From contig NZ_RDBP01000012.1 of assembly GCF_008042045.1 (NCBI RefSeq), positions 255,247 to 290,940 on the forward strand: DNA of 35,694 nucleotides. The letters run 5' to 3'. Made by a program: the position numbers and the translations under genes. The stretch comes from Streptomyces sp. T39. Lineage in GTDB: Bacteria > Actinomycetota > Actinomycetes > Streptomycetales > Streptomycetaceae. Within the stretch, counting starts at the first letter, position 1. Each line of letters opens with the position of its first letter. The notes below the pieces were generated by a model. That model was given only the letters and a program-made list of their open reading frames with translations. It was not told where the DNA came from and did not search any database. Below, piece by piece: positions 1 through 7,371 of this stretch.

Positions 1-409
1 GCCCCCGCCCGCGAGGTCCGTGCGCCCCGATGACGGCCCGGCCGCGGGAACCTACGGAACGCCGACCGGCGAGGACGCCTACGGCTCCCCCGGGACGTTC
101 GGCGCATCCGCCCCGTACGGCGCCGACACGGGCGCCACGGCTCCGTACGGCACCGGCGCCTCCGCCACGTCCCCGTACGGCACCTCCCCGTACGGAAGTT
201 CCGCTTCCGACCCGTTCACGGGCCCGGTGCCCGACGGTGCCCCGTACGGCCCGGACGCCTACGGCGGTCCGTCCGGCGGCTTCCCGTACACCGCCTCCCC
301 CTACCCGCCCGGCGCCGCTCAGGACGGGCCCGCCCCGGCTCCGGACACCCTCTTCCGGCCGCCGTCCGCCGGAGAACCCTGGAACGCACCCGCAGGAGAT
401 CGGCCGTGA
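1..409 (+). CDS. C-terminal part of a Pro/Tyr/Gly-rich protein (5' end outside window)
   Basis: The frame is open from the window edge, so this is the tail of a longer gene. A GTG at 20 is probably internal. About 130 residues are visible. They are low complexity, with PYG or AYG recurring about every 7-12 residues and many Ala, Ser, Thr and Pro, and no catalytic motif. The stop codon overlaps the GTG start of the next gene by 4 bp (GTGA), so the two are translationally coupled and probably work together. Since the next gene encodes a flavo-iron-sulfur electron-transfer protein, the missing N-terminal part may be a membrane redox partner such as a cytochrome b or ferric-reductase-like protein. 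That is a guess from context; nothing visible proves it. Confidence 0.6.
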   Translation, partial: PPPARSVRPDDGPAAGTYGTPTGEDAYGSPGTFGASAPYGADTGATAPYGTGASATSPYGTSPYGSSASDPFTGPVPDGAPYGPDAYGGPSGGFPYTASPYPPGAAQDGPAPAPDTLFRPPSAGEPWNAPAGDRP

Positions 410-1995
410 ACACCCCCCTCCCCGACGTCCCCGAGGTCCGGGTCGTCGGTCTTCCCCAGCTGACGCAGGGCTTCGACCTCGTCGAACGGCTGGACCTCCA
501 GATGCATCTGAAGGTCCACGGTCCGCTGGAGCCGGTGAGCGGCGAGCGACTCGCCCAGCTCGCCGAGGAGATATCCCTGACCGGGCGCGGCGGCGCCGGC
601 TTCCCGTTCGGCAGGAAGCTGCGCGCCGTGGCCAAGTCGGCGATCCGGCGCGGGATACGCCCGGTCGTCGTCGTCAACGGCAGCGAGGGCGAGCCCGCCT
701 GCCGCAAGGACACGGTGCTCCTCAACCGCGCGCCGCATCTGATCCTCGACGGCGCGCTGCTGGCCGCCGAGGCGCTGGGGGCGCGCACCCTGGTCGTCGC
801 GGTGACCCGCAACTCCACGGAGGTCTCGATGCGCGCCGCGCTCGCGGAGCGGGGGCTGTCCGACCGCCGGGGCCAGCAGCTGCGCGCCCGCGTGGTCCGC
901 ACGCCGGAACGCATGGTCTCCGGTGAGGCGTCGTCGGTGATCCGCGCGGTGAACGGCGGCCCCGCGCTGCCGCCGGGCCGCCGGGTGCGCGCGGCCGACT
1001 CCGGGGTCGGCGGCGCCCCGACCCTGCTGTCGAACGCCGAGACGTTCGCGCAGCTCGCCGTCGCCGCGCGCATCGGCTCCCGGCGCTACGCCCACACCGG
1101 GCTCGACTCGGAGCCGGGGACGGTCATGCTGACGATCTCGGGGGCGGTGGCCCGGCCCATGGTCGTCGAGGTGCCGACGGGCGTCCCGCTGCGCTACGTG
1201 CTGCAGCTGGCGGGCGCCCCGCCGCTGCCGCAGGGCGTGCTGACCGGCGGGTACCACGGCAACTGGATCGACTCGGTCGCCGTGCACGAGGCCGTCGTCT
1301 CCAAGGCGTCCCTGGCGTCCGTGGGCGGCGCGCTGGGCGCGGGGGCGATCCTGCCGATCGGACCGGAGACCTGTCCCCTCGGCGAGTCCCTGCGGGTGGC
1401 CAACTGGCTCGCCGCCGAGACGGCCGGCCAGTGCGGGCCGTGCAAGCTCGGACTGCCCGCCGCCGCCGGCGGTCTCGCCGATGTGATGAACGGCGGCGGG
1501 CCCGCGGCGCTGGAGGCGCTGCGTGAGGTCACCCAGGCCGTGAAGGGCCGGGGGGCGTGCAAGCACCCGGACGGTTCGGCCCGTTTCTTCGCCTCGACGC
1601 TCTCCGCCTTCACGGACGACCTCGCCGCCCATGTGCTGCACGGCGGGTGCGGGCGGCCCACCCTGGGCGTGCTGCCGCTTCCGCTGCCGGGCTACGAGGA
1701 GGCCGAGGAGTCCATCCCCAGCGGCGAGAAGGTCTTCATCGACTGGACGCTCTGCCAGGGGCACGGCCTGTGCGCCGACATCGTGCCGGAACTGATCCGG
1801 CTGAATCCGGACGGATACCCCTCCGTCGCCGACGCGGTGGTCCCGGTGCATCTGCGCGGCCGTGCGCAGCGCGCCGTGCGCCGCTGCCCGGCACTGGCGA
1901 TGCGCATCGAGCAGGTGGACGCCCCGCCACCGGCGGCGGCTCGGCCCGCGTTGCCGAGCAGCAACCGCAAGGCCCTGGGCAGCGGCCGCGATTGA
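406..1995 (+). CDS. NuoF-like flavo-iron-sulfur protein with C-terminal ferredoxin domain
   Basis: A 529-residue protein resembling complex I subunit NuoF, probably a cytoplasmic electron carrier taking electrons from a nicotinamide or flavin donor. Residues 60-69 hold the Gly-rich FMN motif GRGGAGFPFG and residues 91-97 the NGSEGEP flavin site. A SLBB-like stretch lies near 235-320. The N3-type cluster motif is ETAGQCGPCK (338-347) plus Cys385, so the first of the four NuoF cysteines is Ala340. Residues 444-505 form a small ferredoxin with Cys450, Cys456 and Cys494-Pro, the three-cysteine pattern typical of [3Fe-4S] ferredoxins. The GTG start overlaps the upstream stop and has AGGAG at 394-398. 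It is not part of a nuo operon: neighbours on the right are tRNA genes. The physiological partner is unknown. Confidence 0.85.
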   Translation: MNTPLPDVPEVRVVGLPQLTQGFDLVERLDLQMHLKVHGPLEPVSGERLAQLAEEISLTGRGGAGFPFGRKLRAVAKSAIRRGIRPVVVVNGSEGEPACRKDTVLLNRAPHLILDGALLAAEALGARTLVVAVTRNSTEVSMRAALAERGLSDRRGQQLRARVVRTPERMVSGEASSVIRAVNGGPALPPGRRVRAADSGVGGAPTLLSNAETFAQLAVAARIGSRRYAHTGLDSEPGTVMLTISGAVARPMVVEVPTGVPLRYVLQLAGAPPLPQGVLTGGYHGNWIDSVAVHEAVVSKASLASVGGALGAGAILPIGPETCPLGESLRVANWLAAETAGQCGPCKLGLPAAAGGLADVMNGGGPAALEALREVTQAVKGRGACKHPDGSARFFASTLSAFTDDLAAHVLHGGCGRPTLGVLPLPLPGYEEAEESIPSGEKVFIDWTLCQGHGLCADIVPELIRLNPDGYPSVADAVVPVHLRGRAQRAVRRCPALAMRIEQVDAPPPAAARPALPSSNRKALGSGRD

Positions 1996-2078
1996 CGTCC
2001 GCCACTCCTCGCGGGGACGGCCTCGGCCGGTCCCCGCGAGGGTGCGGGAACGGTGAGGGGTGCGGGAGCACCACGACG

Positions 2079-2113
2079 AGAAGCGGGCCACCCTGACCGG
2101 GTGGCCCGCTTCT
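2079..2113. terminator. Bidirectional hairpin terminator
   Basis: A perfect 15-bp stem (2079-2093 with 2099-2113) and a 5-nt loop lie between the plus-strand NuoF-like gene and the minus-strand tRNA-Ala. The plus-strand side is followed by a pyrimidine-rich tail. It can end transcripts from both sides. Confidence 0.8.
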
Positions 2114-2121
2114 TCTTGCTG

Positions 2122-2194
2122 TGGAGCTAAGGAGAATTGAACTCCTGACCTCCTGCATGCCATGCAGGCGCTCTACCAACTGAGCTATAGCCCC
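2122..2194 (-). tRNA. tRNA-Ala(GGC), copy 1
   Basis: A 73-nt cloverleaf read on the minus strand. The acceptor stem GGGGCTA/TAGCTCC carries the G3:U70 wobble pair that is the alanine identity element, the discriminator is A, and the anticodon stem CCTGC/GCAGG encloses loop ATGGCAT with anticodon GGC. CCA is not encoded. It is identical over all 73 positions to the copy 993 bp to the right. Confidence 0.97.
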
Positions 2195-2239
2195 TTGTTG
2201 TGCGTCCTCCGCCCGGTTTCCCTCGCGGCGACGTAGAGA

Positions 2240-2269
2240 ACATTAACGCCCTCGTCGGCGCATCTCCAA
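2240..2269 (-). promoter_or_regulatory. Candidate promoter of tRNA-Ala copy 1
   Basis: On the minus strand TTGGAG (2264-2269) and TAATGT (2240-2245) are separated by 18 bp. The expected start would give a leader of roughly 40 nt before the tRNA. Copy 2 has a similarly placed pair of boxes with the same spacing, which supports both. Confidence 0.5.
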
Positions 2270-2357
2270 ATCGTTTCCCTGACGGGCTCCGCGCGGGCCC
2301 TCCGGCGGCCGGGGCGGGCGGGGCGCGCCCGGCGGTGCGCGGGCGGAGCCGGGCGGC

Positions 2358-2591
2358 TCACGCCGTTGCGAACGAATAGAAGCGCTTGAGCGTGCAGTGC
2401 TCGTCGAGGAGCCGCCCGTAGATGGGCTCGCCCTCCAGTTCCCGATACGTCTCGATCGGGTCGCCTTTTATGATCAGCGCCCTCGCGCACTCCTCGCACC
2501 AGTACTGGTACTCGGGGTTGACCGGGTCCATGTCCCTGACGATGGGCGTACCGCCGCCGCACCAGTCGCATTTCCGCCTGTGTGCACCCAT
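2358..2591 (-). CDS. Small zinc-finger-like protein (77 aa)
   Basis: A 77-residue protein with CxxC pairs at 8/11 (CDWC) and 32/35 (CEEC), a four-cysteine arrangement expected to bind one zinc. Cys66 is extra. The rest is acidic with aromatic stretches and has no enzymatic motif. I chose ATG at 2591, with GGAG seven bases upstream. A GTG one codon earlier is possible but sits too close to that site. The start lies only 3 bp after the stop of the upstream zinc-ribbon gene, so the two are probably cotranscribed and coupled. I do not recognise the family by name. The conserved cysteines and good codon use argue for a real gene. Confidence 0.75.
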   Translation of the reverse strand: MGAHRRKCDWCGGGTPIVRDMDPVNPEYQYWCEECARALIIKGDPIETYRELEGEPIYGRLLDEHCTLKRFYSFATA

Positions 2592-2594
2592 CAC

Positions 2595-2768
2595 TCAGCT
2601 CCAGCTGTGACCGCAGGCCGTGCACACGTACGACACACCGCCGTTGTCGCCGAGGACCTGGGCGACATGGGAGGAACCGCAGGAGGGACAGCTGAGGCGG
2701 GTACGCGCCCCGGCCGTGGCAGGCAGGTCACCGGCAGCCTCCTCGGCTTGCTCGCCGCTGGCGGGCAT
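2595..2768 (-). CDS. Small zinc-ribbon protein (57 aa)
   Basis: A 57-residue protein whose second half is a zinc ribbon, with CPSC at 27-30 and CTAC at 49-52, ending in GHSWS. This resembles the C-terminal ribbons of transcription-factor-like or RNA-binding mini-proteins. The first 22 residues are Ala/Glu-rich and probably disordered. ATG at 2768 is preferred over a more upstream GTG (2822) because GGAGGGAG lies just before it. It is the first gene of a two-gene unit with the 77-residue zinc protein. Both sit between two identical tRNA-Ala genes, on the same strand. Function unknown. Confidence 0.75.
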   Translation of the reverse strand: MPASGEQAEEAAGDLPATAGARTRLSCPSCGSSHVAQVLGDNGGVSYVCTACGHSWS

Positions 2769-3080
2769 CGTGCGCTCCCTCCGTACAGCCGGCGTCCCCT
2801 CCCGGCCGTCCGATTCTGCCACGGCGGCGCGCGGAGGTCAGCGGCGTTTGCGAACGAGACCGGCCAGGGAACCGACTACGCAGACAGCGAACAGCGCCGG
2901 GATGCGGGCCCGCTGAGGCGCCCCCGGAAACGGAGGCTCCCGCCCCTTCGAGCCGGGTCGGGAAGCGGGCCCGGGGACGGCGGCCCCGGCAGTCGGCGCC
3001 GACCCCGGAGCGCAGTGCCGTCCGCGGGCCTTCAGCGCGCCGGGGCCCTCACGACGGCCAGGGTGGCCCTACAACGCGAA
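2769..3080 (-). other. Intergenic region with a startless hydrophobic frame
   Basis: No convincing gene. On the minus strand a stop-to-stop frame (about 3068 down to 2838) encodes a Pro/Gly/Arg-rich stretch ending in a hydrophobic segment (PALFAVCVVGSLAGLV) followed by RKRR, like a C-terminal membrane anchor. I found no ATG or GTG in that frame. It may be chance or the remnant of a small membrane protein. The promoter of the zinc-ribbon pair should also lie here, but I could not assign boxes. Confidence 0.35.
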
Positions 3081-3106
3081 ATCCCGCCCCCTGACGGGGG
3101 CGGGAT
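3081..3106 (-). terminator. Hairpin terminator of tRNA-Ala copy 2
   Basis: A perfect 11-bp GC-rich stem (3081-3091 with 3096-3106) and 4-nt loop begin 9 bp beyond the 3' end of the second tRNA-Ala. On the minus strand it is followed by TTCGCG, not a T-run, as is common in streptomycetes. Confidence 0.75.
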
Positions 3107-3114
3107 CCGGATTG

Positions 3115-3187
3115 TGGAGCTAAGGAGAATTGAACTCCTGACCTCCTGCATGCCATGCAGGCGCTCTACCAACTGAGCTATAGCCCC
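3115..3187 (-). tRNA. tRNA-Ala(GGC), copy 2
   Basis: Identical in all 73 positions to the tRNA at 2122-2194: G3:U70 acceptor pair, anticodon GGC in loop ATGGCAT, no encoded CCA. Flanking sequences differ, so the identity is confined to the gene, as expected for concerted evolution of duplicated tRNA genes. Confidence 0.97.
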
Positions 3188-3223
3188 GCGTGTTCTTCGC
3201 GCTCCGCGCTGCGAACAAGAAGA

Positions 3224-3253
3224 ACTTTAGCCTGCGACCTGCCGGAAAGTGAA
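3224..3253 (-). promoter_or_regulatory. Candidate promoter of tRNA-Ala copy 2
   Basis: On the minus strand TTCACT (3248-3253) and TAAAGT (3224-3229) are separated by 18 bp, about 36 bp upstream of the tRNA 5' end. Confidence 0.5.
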
Positions 3254-3339
3254 ATCCGGGCCGCGAGCCCGTCCGGGCCCCCTGCGCGGGGGCACGGACC
3301 GCGGCACGGACACCGGCGCGGCCGCCCACCGGGCACCGC

Positions 3340-4023
3340 TCAGGTGTCGTCGCCGAGCACCGGCTCGGGCAGCGTGCCGGCGTTGTGCTCCAGGAGCCGC
3401 CAGCCCCGTGCGCCTTCGCCCAGGACCGACCAGCAGCAGTTGGACAACCCGCCGAGGCTCTCCCAGTGGTGGGCCTCCATGCCGAGCAGCCGTCCGATGG
3501 TGGTGCGGATCGTGCCGCCGTGGCTGACCACCACGAGCGTGCCGTCGTCGGGCAGTTTGTCGGCGTGGTGCAGCACCACGGGCGCGGCCCGGTCGGCGAC
3601 CTCGGTCTCCAGCTCGCCGCCGCCGCGGCGCACCGGCTCCCCGCGCTTCCAGGCCGCGTACTGCTCGCCGTGGCGGGCGACGATCTCGTCATGGGTCAGG
3701 CCCTGCCACACGCCGGCGTAGGTCTCGCGCAGCGCCGCGTCGTAGGAGACGTCGACGCCCGTGAGGGCGGCAAGCTCGGCCGCGGTGGCGGCGGCCCGCT
3801 TGAGGTCGGAGGCCACGACGGCGTCCGGCTGAAGGGCCGCGAGCAGGCGGGCGGCACGCCGCGCCTGGGCCACGCCCGTCTCGGTCAGCTCGATGTCCGT
3901 GGTGCCCTGGAAGCGGCGCTCCAGATTCCAGGAGGTCTGACCGTGCCGCCACAGGACGATCCGGCGACCGCGCTTCCTCTCCGTGCGGCCGGCGGCCGCA
4001 CCCCCGTCCGGCTTCCCGTTCAG
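3340..4023 (-). CDS. Histidine phosphatase family protein (phosphoglycerate-mutase-like)
   Basis: A 227-residue branch-1 histidine phosphatase, probably acting on small phosphate esters; the substrate cannot be read from sequence. The phospho-acceptor RHG motif is at 26-28 (LWRHGQTSWN), the acid residue lies in the RETYAGVWQG region near 100, and the second histidine is in VVSHGGTIR near 170. All family catalytic residues are present. The start is unusual: no ATG, GTG or TTG lies between the rsfS stop and the RHG motif. The only sensible start overlapping that stop is CTG at 4023 (CTGA overlap), preceded by GGAAGGGG seven bases upstream. An ATG at 4131 would put 36 extra residues inside rsfS in a second frame and is less likely. 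It lies downstream of rsfS in the same transcription unit. Confidence 0.88.
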   Translation of the reverse strand: MNGKPDGGAAAGRTERKRGRRIVLWRHGQTSWNLERRFQGTTDIELTETGVAQARRAARLLAALQPDAVVASDLKRAAATAAELAALTGVDVSYDAALRETYAGVWQGLTHDEIVARHGEQYAAWKRGEPVRRGGGELETEVADRAAPVVLHHADKLPDDGTLVVVSHGGTIRTTIGRLLGMEAHHWESLGGLSNCCWSVLGEGARGWRLLEHNAGTLPEPVLGDDT

Positions 4024-4454
4024 CTCAGGTCCCCTTCCGCTTCCTTCCCGGCGAGCTGGGCGTGCTCCTCCGCCTTGCCGCGCGTCCTGCGGGCGTCCTC
4101 GGGGAGGGGCAGCTCGGGGCAGTCCTTCCACAGGCGCTCCAGCGCGTAGAAGACGCGCTCCTCGCTGTGCTGGACGTGGACGACGATGTCGACGTAGTCG
4201 AGCAGGATCCAGCGGGCGTCACGGTCGCCCTCGCGGCGCACCGGCTTGGCGCCGAGCTGCTTGTTCAGCCGCTCCTCGATCTCGTCGACGATCGACTTGA
4301 CCTGGCGGTCGTTGGGCGCGGAGGCGAGCACGAAGGCGTCGGTGATCGACAGCACGTCACTGACGTCGTACGCGATGATGTCGTGCGCGAGCCGGTCGGC
4401 GGCCGCCTGGGCGGCGGCGTTGACGAGCTCGATGGAACGGTCCGTAGCGGTCAC
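4020..4454 (-). CDS. rsfS: Ribosome silencing factor RsfS (Iojap/YbeB family)
   Basis: A 144-residue RsfS protein, which binds ribosomal protein L14 and blocks joining of the subunits when nutrients are scarce. The family signatures are clear: DIIAYDVSDVLSITDAFV near residues 24-41, then DRQVKSIVDEIEE near 49-60, RDARWILLDYVDIVVHV near 81-97 and EERVFYALERLW near 101-112. An Arg/Glu-rich C-terminal tail of about 30 residues follows. GTG at 4454 fits the usual family N-terminus (TATDRSIEL). Longer in-frame starts exist upstream but lack better binding sites. Its stop overlaps the CTG start of the histidine phosphatase. The gene is separated from the LCP-like gene upstream by a strong terminator, so it should have its own promoter in 4455-4581. 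Confidence 0.95.
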   Translation of the reverse strand: MTATDRSIELVNAAAQAAADRLAHDIIAYDVSDVLSITDAFVLASAPNDRQVKSIVDEIEERLNKQLGAKPVRREGDRDARWILLDYVDIVVHVQHSEERVFYALERLWKDCPELPLPEDARRTRGKAEEHAQLAGKEAEGDLS

Positions 4455-4581
4455 AAGCAGGCTTTCGTCGGTGGTCGGAATTGCTTCAAGGGTCTCACGG
4501 ACCGCCGACACACCTCGCCCGTATTCCGGCACGCTCCCGCGTGCGCCGCAGCCGCGGGCGGGCACGCCCGCACCGCGCGGC

Positions 4582-4624
4582 GCGAGGGGCCGCTCCGGGC
4601 CTCGTGCCCGGGGCGGCCCCTCGC
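4582..4624 (-). terminator. Hairpin terminator after the LCP-like gene
   Basis: A 19-bp stem (4582-4600 with 4606-4624, one G-U pair) and a 5-nt loop start 21 bp beyond the stop of the LCP-like/LytR_C gene on the minus strand. Confidence 0.8.
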
Positions 4625-4644
4625 CGCGTTCCCGCGGCGGTCGG

Positions 4645-6528
4645 TCAGTCCCCGGAGCCGGATCCCTCGAAGTCGGATCCGAGGACCACCGACACGTCGG
4701 CGTTGGTCGCGGCCTTGCCCTTGGCGACCGCGTTCGCGGGGAGTCCGAGGGTCTTCGCGACCTCGTCCGCCTTCGCCCTGTGGGCGTCGTCGGCATAGGT
4801 GACCCGGGACGCGTCCGCCCGGTCCGCCGAACCGCCGTCGATGACCGTGTAACCGCCGTTGACCAGGGAGATCCGGGCCTTCTCCGTGGCGTCGGTGTCG
4901 CCGGTCGCGTTTTTGACGCCGACCCGGACGGCCGCGCCCGCCTCCGGCGCGCTGACCGAGCCGCCGAGCACGTCCTCGACGACGCTGTCCGCGGCCTCCT
5001 CGGTGAGGGTGCCGTTCTGCTGCACCGGCAGGAGGGCGGTTCGGTAGTCGCCCCCCTTGGCGTGCTCGGCGAGGCCGGCGAGGGAGCTGCCGAGGTCCTT
5101 CTCGTTGAGGGACGGGTCGAGGATCTGCCCCAGCGTCTCGACGATCACGGTCGCGGACGCCCCGTCGTCGGGCAGCTTCTTCAGCACGGCCTGCATGACC
5201 TGGCCGAAGCGCTGGAGCTGCTTCTCCTCCGCCTCGCCGGGGGCCGACCAGGTCGCGTAGGCCACGGCGGCCCGCCCGTCGAGGGTCTGGTTCTCACCCT
5301 TCTCGACGAGCAGGGCATCGCCCTTCTCGGCGGCCGGCACGGCGGCGTCCGTCGTCAGGTCGATCGTGCCGACCAGCTCGACGAGGTTCTCCAGGTACGG
5401 GGTGTCCAGCCGCCACGTGCCGGAGATCTTCGCCCCGAGCAGGGTGCCGATCGCCTCACGGGTGCCGGTCGAGCCGTCGTCCTCGACGGACTTGCCGAGG
5501 GTGGTGGCGGTGCCGTCGTCGTTGGCGACCGACAGGGTGTTGGGCAGCAGGACCGTGGTGCCCTGCTGGGTGGTGACGTTGTCGACCAGCAGGGCCGTGG
5601 ACGTCTTCTCGCTCTTGGTGTTGTGCAGGTGCACCACGATCACGTCGCGCTTCTGCGGGCCGGCGGCGGTACCGGCGGAGGTCTGCGCGTCCGACGTCCC
5701 GGGCAGCTTTCCGGCGTACCAGAGGTAGCCGACACCGCCGACGAGCGCGAGCGCGAGGACGACGGCGAGGGCGACGACCCGGTTGCGGCCGCGGCGCTTG
5801 GCCTCCTCACGGCGCTCGGAGCGGCTCTCGGTGAACTTGAGCCAGTCGATGACGTCCTCGGAGTCCTCGTCCGGCTCCTCGATGAAGGCGAACTGCTCCG
5901 TGCGGTAGTCGCGGTCCCCCGCGTCCCGCACGTCGCCGCCGGGGCGCACGTCGCCGCCGGAGCGGACGTCGCCGTCCCCGGCCTCCGCCCGGCGCTGCTC
6001 CGGGACGGCGGGCGCCTCCGGGGCCGCGGGGGCGGCCTGCTGCTGGGGGATGTTCCACTGCTGGGTGGTGTCGACGGCGGGCTGCGTGCCCGTGTCGTAG
6101 CCGTACGGGTCGTAGCCCTGCCCCTGGCCGGCCGGCCCGCTCCCGTACTGCTGGTTGCCGTAACCGCCGGCGCCGGGCTCCGTTCCGTACCCGCCGCCGG
6201 CGGTGTCGCCGTAGCCGCCGCCGGCGGTGTCGCCGTAACCGTCGCCGGGGGCCCGGCCGTACCCGCCCGTGTCCCGCTGCGCGGCGTACGGGTCGTGGGT
6301 GGCGTACGGATCGTGCGCCGCGTAGGGATCCTGCGGGGCGTACGGGTCGTAGCCCCGGCCCCCGGCGCCCTGCCCGCCATCCTGGGGCTGCTGAGGGTAC
6401 GGGGAGGACTGCTGAGCGTAAGGGTCGTACTGCTGGGGCTGCTGGTAGACCGGCTGCCCGTACTCGTCGTAGCCGACGATCCTGGGCTGCTGCCCGTACG
6501 GGTCGTAGGAGTCGTGCTGGTCGTTCAC
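4645..6528 (-). CDS. LCP-like membrane protein with LytR C-terminal domain
   Basis: A 627-residue type II membrane protein. Residues 1-180 are a cytoplasmic low-complexity region rich in Tyr, Gln, Gly and Pro with repeated DPYA and GGYGDTAG units. A basic stretch (240-250) precedes one membrane segment (about 251-273). The outer part has an LCP-like fold (about 290-420) and a LytR_C domain near the C-terminus (RVGVKNATG onwards). LytR-CpsA-Psr proteins attach wall teichoic acid or other glycopolymers to peptidoglycan. Here the usual catalytic arginine and aspartate motifs are not recognisable, so it may be a non-catalytic relative. GTG at 6528 has AGAGGGG upstream. It lies 19 bp after nadD on the same strand. 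The large glycopolymer locus 8 kb to the right makes a wall role plausible. Confidence 0.85.
   Translation of the reverse strand: MNDQHDSYDPYGQQPRIVGYDEYGQPVYQQPQQYDPYAQQSSPYPQQPQDGGQGAGGRGYDPYAPQDPYAAHDPYATHDPYAAQRDTGGYGRAPGDGYGDTAGGGYGDTAGGGYGTEPGAGGYGNQQYGSGPAGQGQGYDPYGYDTGTQPAVDTTQQWNIPQQQAAPAAPEAPAVPEQRRAEAGDGDVRSGGDVRPGGDVRDAGDRDYRTEQFAFIEEPDEDSEDVIDWLKFTESRSERREEAKRRGRNRVVALAVVLALALVGGVGYLWYAGKLPGTSDAQTSAGTAAGPQKRDVIVVHLHNTKSEKTSTALLVDNVTTQQGTTVLLPNTLSVANDDGTATTLGKSVEDDGSTGTREAIGTLLGAKISGTWRLDTPYLENLVELVGTIDLTTDAAVPAAEKGDALLVEKGENQTLDGRAAVAYATWSAPGEAEEKQLQRFGQVMQAVLKKLPDDGASATVIVETLGQILDPSLNEKDLGSSLAGLAEHAKGGDYRTALLPVQQNGTLTEEAADSVVEDVLGGSVSAPEAGAAVRVGVKNATGDTDATEKARISLVNGGYTVIDGGSADRADASRVTYADDAHRAKADEVAKTLGLPANAVAKGKAATNADVSVVLGSDFEGSGSGD
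6120..6490 (-). repeat. Short tandem coding repeats in the LCP-like protein
   Basis: Within the N-terminal tail, YDPYA/HDPYA units recur several times (about 6290-6430) and a 24-bp unit encoding GGYGDTAG is duplicated (about 6190-6240). They are in frame and encode a disordered Tyr/Gly/Gln-rich tail. Confidence 0.7.
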
Positions 6529-6547
6529 CGGTGCCCCTCTCCGTGGC

Positions 6548-7171
6548 TCACTGGCCGCGGTACAACTGGCGCTTGTCGATGTAGCGCACCACACCGTCCG
6601 GCACCAGATACCAGACCGGGTCGCCCTGGGCGACCCTCTCCCGGCAGTCGGTCGACGAGATCGCCAGGGCGGGCACCTCCACGAGGGAGACACCGCCCTC
6701 CGGCAGCCCGTCGTCGGTCAGATCATGGCCGGGACGCGTCACCCCGATGAAGTGGGCGAGCGAGAACAGTTCCGCGGCGTTGCGCCAGCCGAGGATCTGG
6801 GAGAGCGCGTCGGCGCCGGTGATGAAGAAGAGGTCCGCGTCGTCGTTGAGATCGCGCAGGTCCTTCAGGGTGTCACTGGTGTACGTCGGGCCGCCGCGGT
6901 CGATGTCGATGCGGCTCACCGAGAACTGCGGGTTGGACGCCGTGGCGATGACCGTCATCAGATAACGGTCCTCGGCCGGTGACACCTGCTGATGGCTCTT
7001 CTGCCACGGCTGCCCGGTGGGCACGAACACCACCTCGTCGAGGTGGAACAGGGCGGCCACCTCGCTGGCGGCCACCAAGTGCCCGTGGTGGATCGGGTCG
7101 AAGGTCCCGCCCATCACACCGAGACGGCGCCTGCCGGAGCCGGTACCCGCCGCCGCGTTCTGCTCTCCCAT
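6548..7171 (-). CDS. nadD: Nicotinate-nucleotide adenylyltransferase NadD
   Basis: A 207-residue enzyme that makes deamido-NAD from nicotinate mononucleotide and ATP. The nucleotidyltransferase motif [12 protein letters not shown] near residues 20-31 and the C-terminal ISSTDCR motif near 180 are both intact, as is the FFITGADAL segment. ATG at 7171 gives a short N-terminal extension before GVMGGTFDP. It lies 38 bp downstream of the small membrane protein gene and 19 bp upstream of the LCP-like gene, so the three probably form one transcript. Confidence 0.97.
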   Translation of the reverse strand: MGEQNAAAGTGSGRRRLGVMGGTFDPIHHGHLVAASEVAALFHLDEVVFVPTGQPWQKSHQQVSPAEDRYLMTVIATASNPQFSVSRIDIDRGGPTYTSDTLKDLRDLNDDADLFFITGADALSQILGWRNAAELFSLAHFIGVTRPGHDLTDDGLPEGGVSLVEVPALAISSTDCRERVAQGDPVWYLVPDGVVRYIDKRQLYRGQ

Positions 7172-7209
7172 GCGTGCAGAGCCTACTGGCACGGGCCGCC
7201 GGCCCCGAC

Positions 7210-7371
7210 TCAGCGGTCGCGGTTGAAGCGGGTGGTGATCCACAGCAGCAGCATCAGCACGACGAAGGCGCCGATACCGGTGAGGTAGGGGCTGAGGCTT
7301 GCGTGATTGCCGCCGTGCTCGGCGCCCTCGGCGAGAGTGACCAGGTTGGCGGCGGCGCTCGTGAGGCTCAT
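7210..7371 (-). CDS. Small membrane protein (53 aa)
   Basis: A 53-residue protein with one membrane segment at about 28-47 ([20 protein letters not shown]) and a short basic tail ending FNRDR. The N-terminal part is small and His/Gly-containing and probably faces outside. ATG at 7371 is the best start; upstream frame codons look noncoding and no strong ribosome-binding site is visible. It is the first gene of the unit leading to nadD. I do not recognise a function. Confidence 0.75.
   Translation of the reverse strand: MSLTSAAANLVTLAEGAEHGGNHASLSPYLTGIGAFVVLMLLLWITTRFNRDR

Noticed and set aside
2122..3187. tRNA-flanked segment as an integrated element with attachment sites
   Set aside because: The repeats are two complete tRNAs with their own promoters, and there is no integrase or excisionase between them, only two small zinc proteins.
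6120..6490. Regularly spaced repeats that could suggest a CRISPR array
   Set aside because: The units are short, unevenly spaced and in frame within the tail of a real membrane protein, with no unique spacers of constant length.
4246..6750. An 834-codon plus-strand open frame
   Set aside because: It is antisense to rsfS, the LCP-like gene and part of nadD, with repetitive Val/Arg/Gly composition and no domain.
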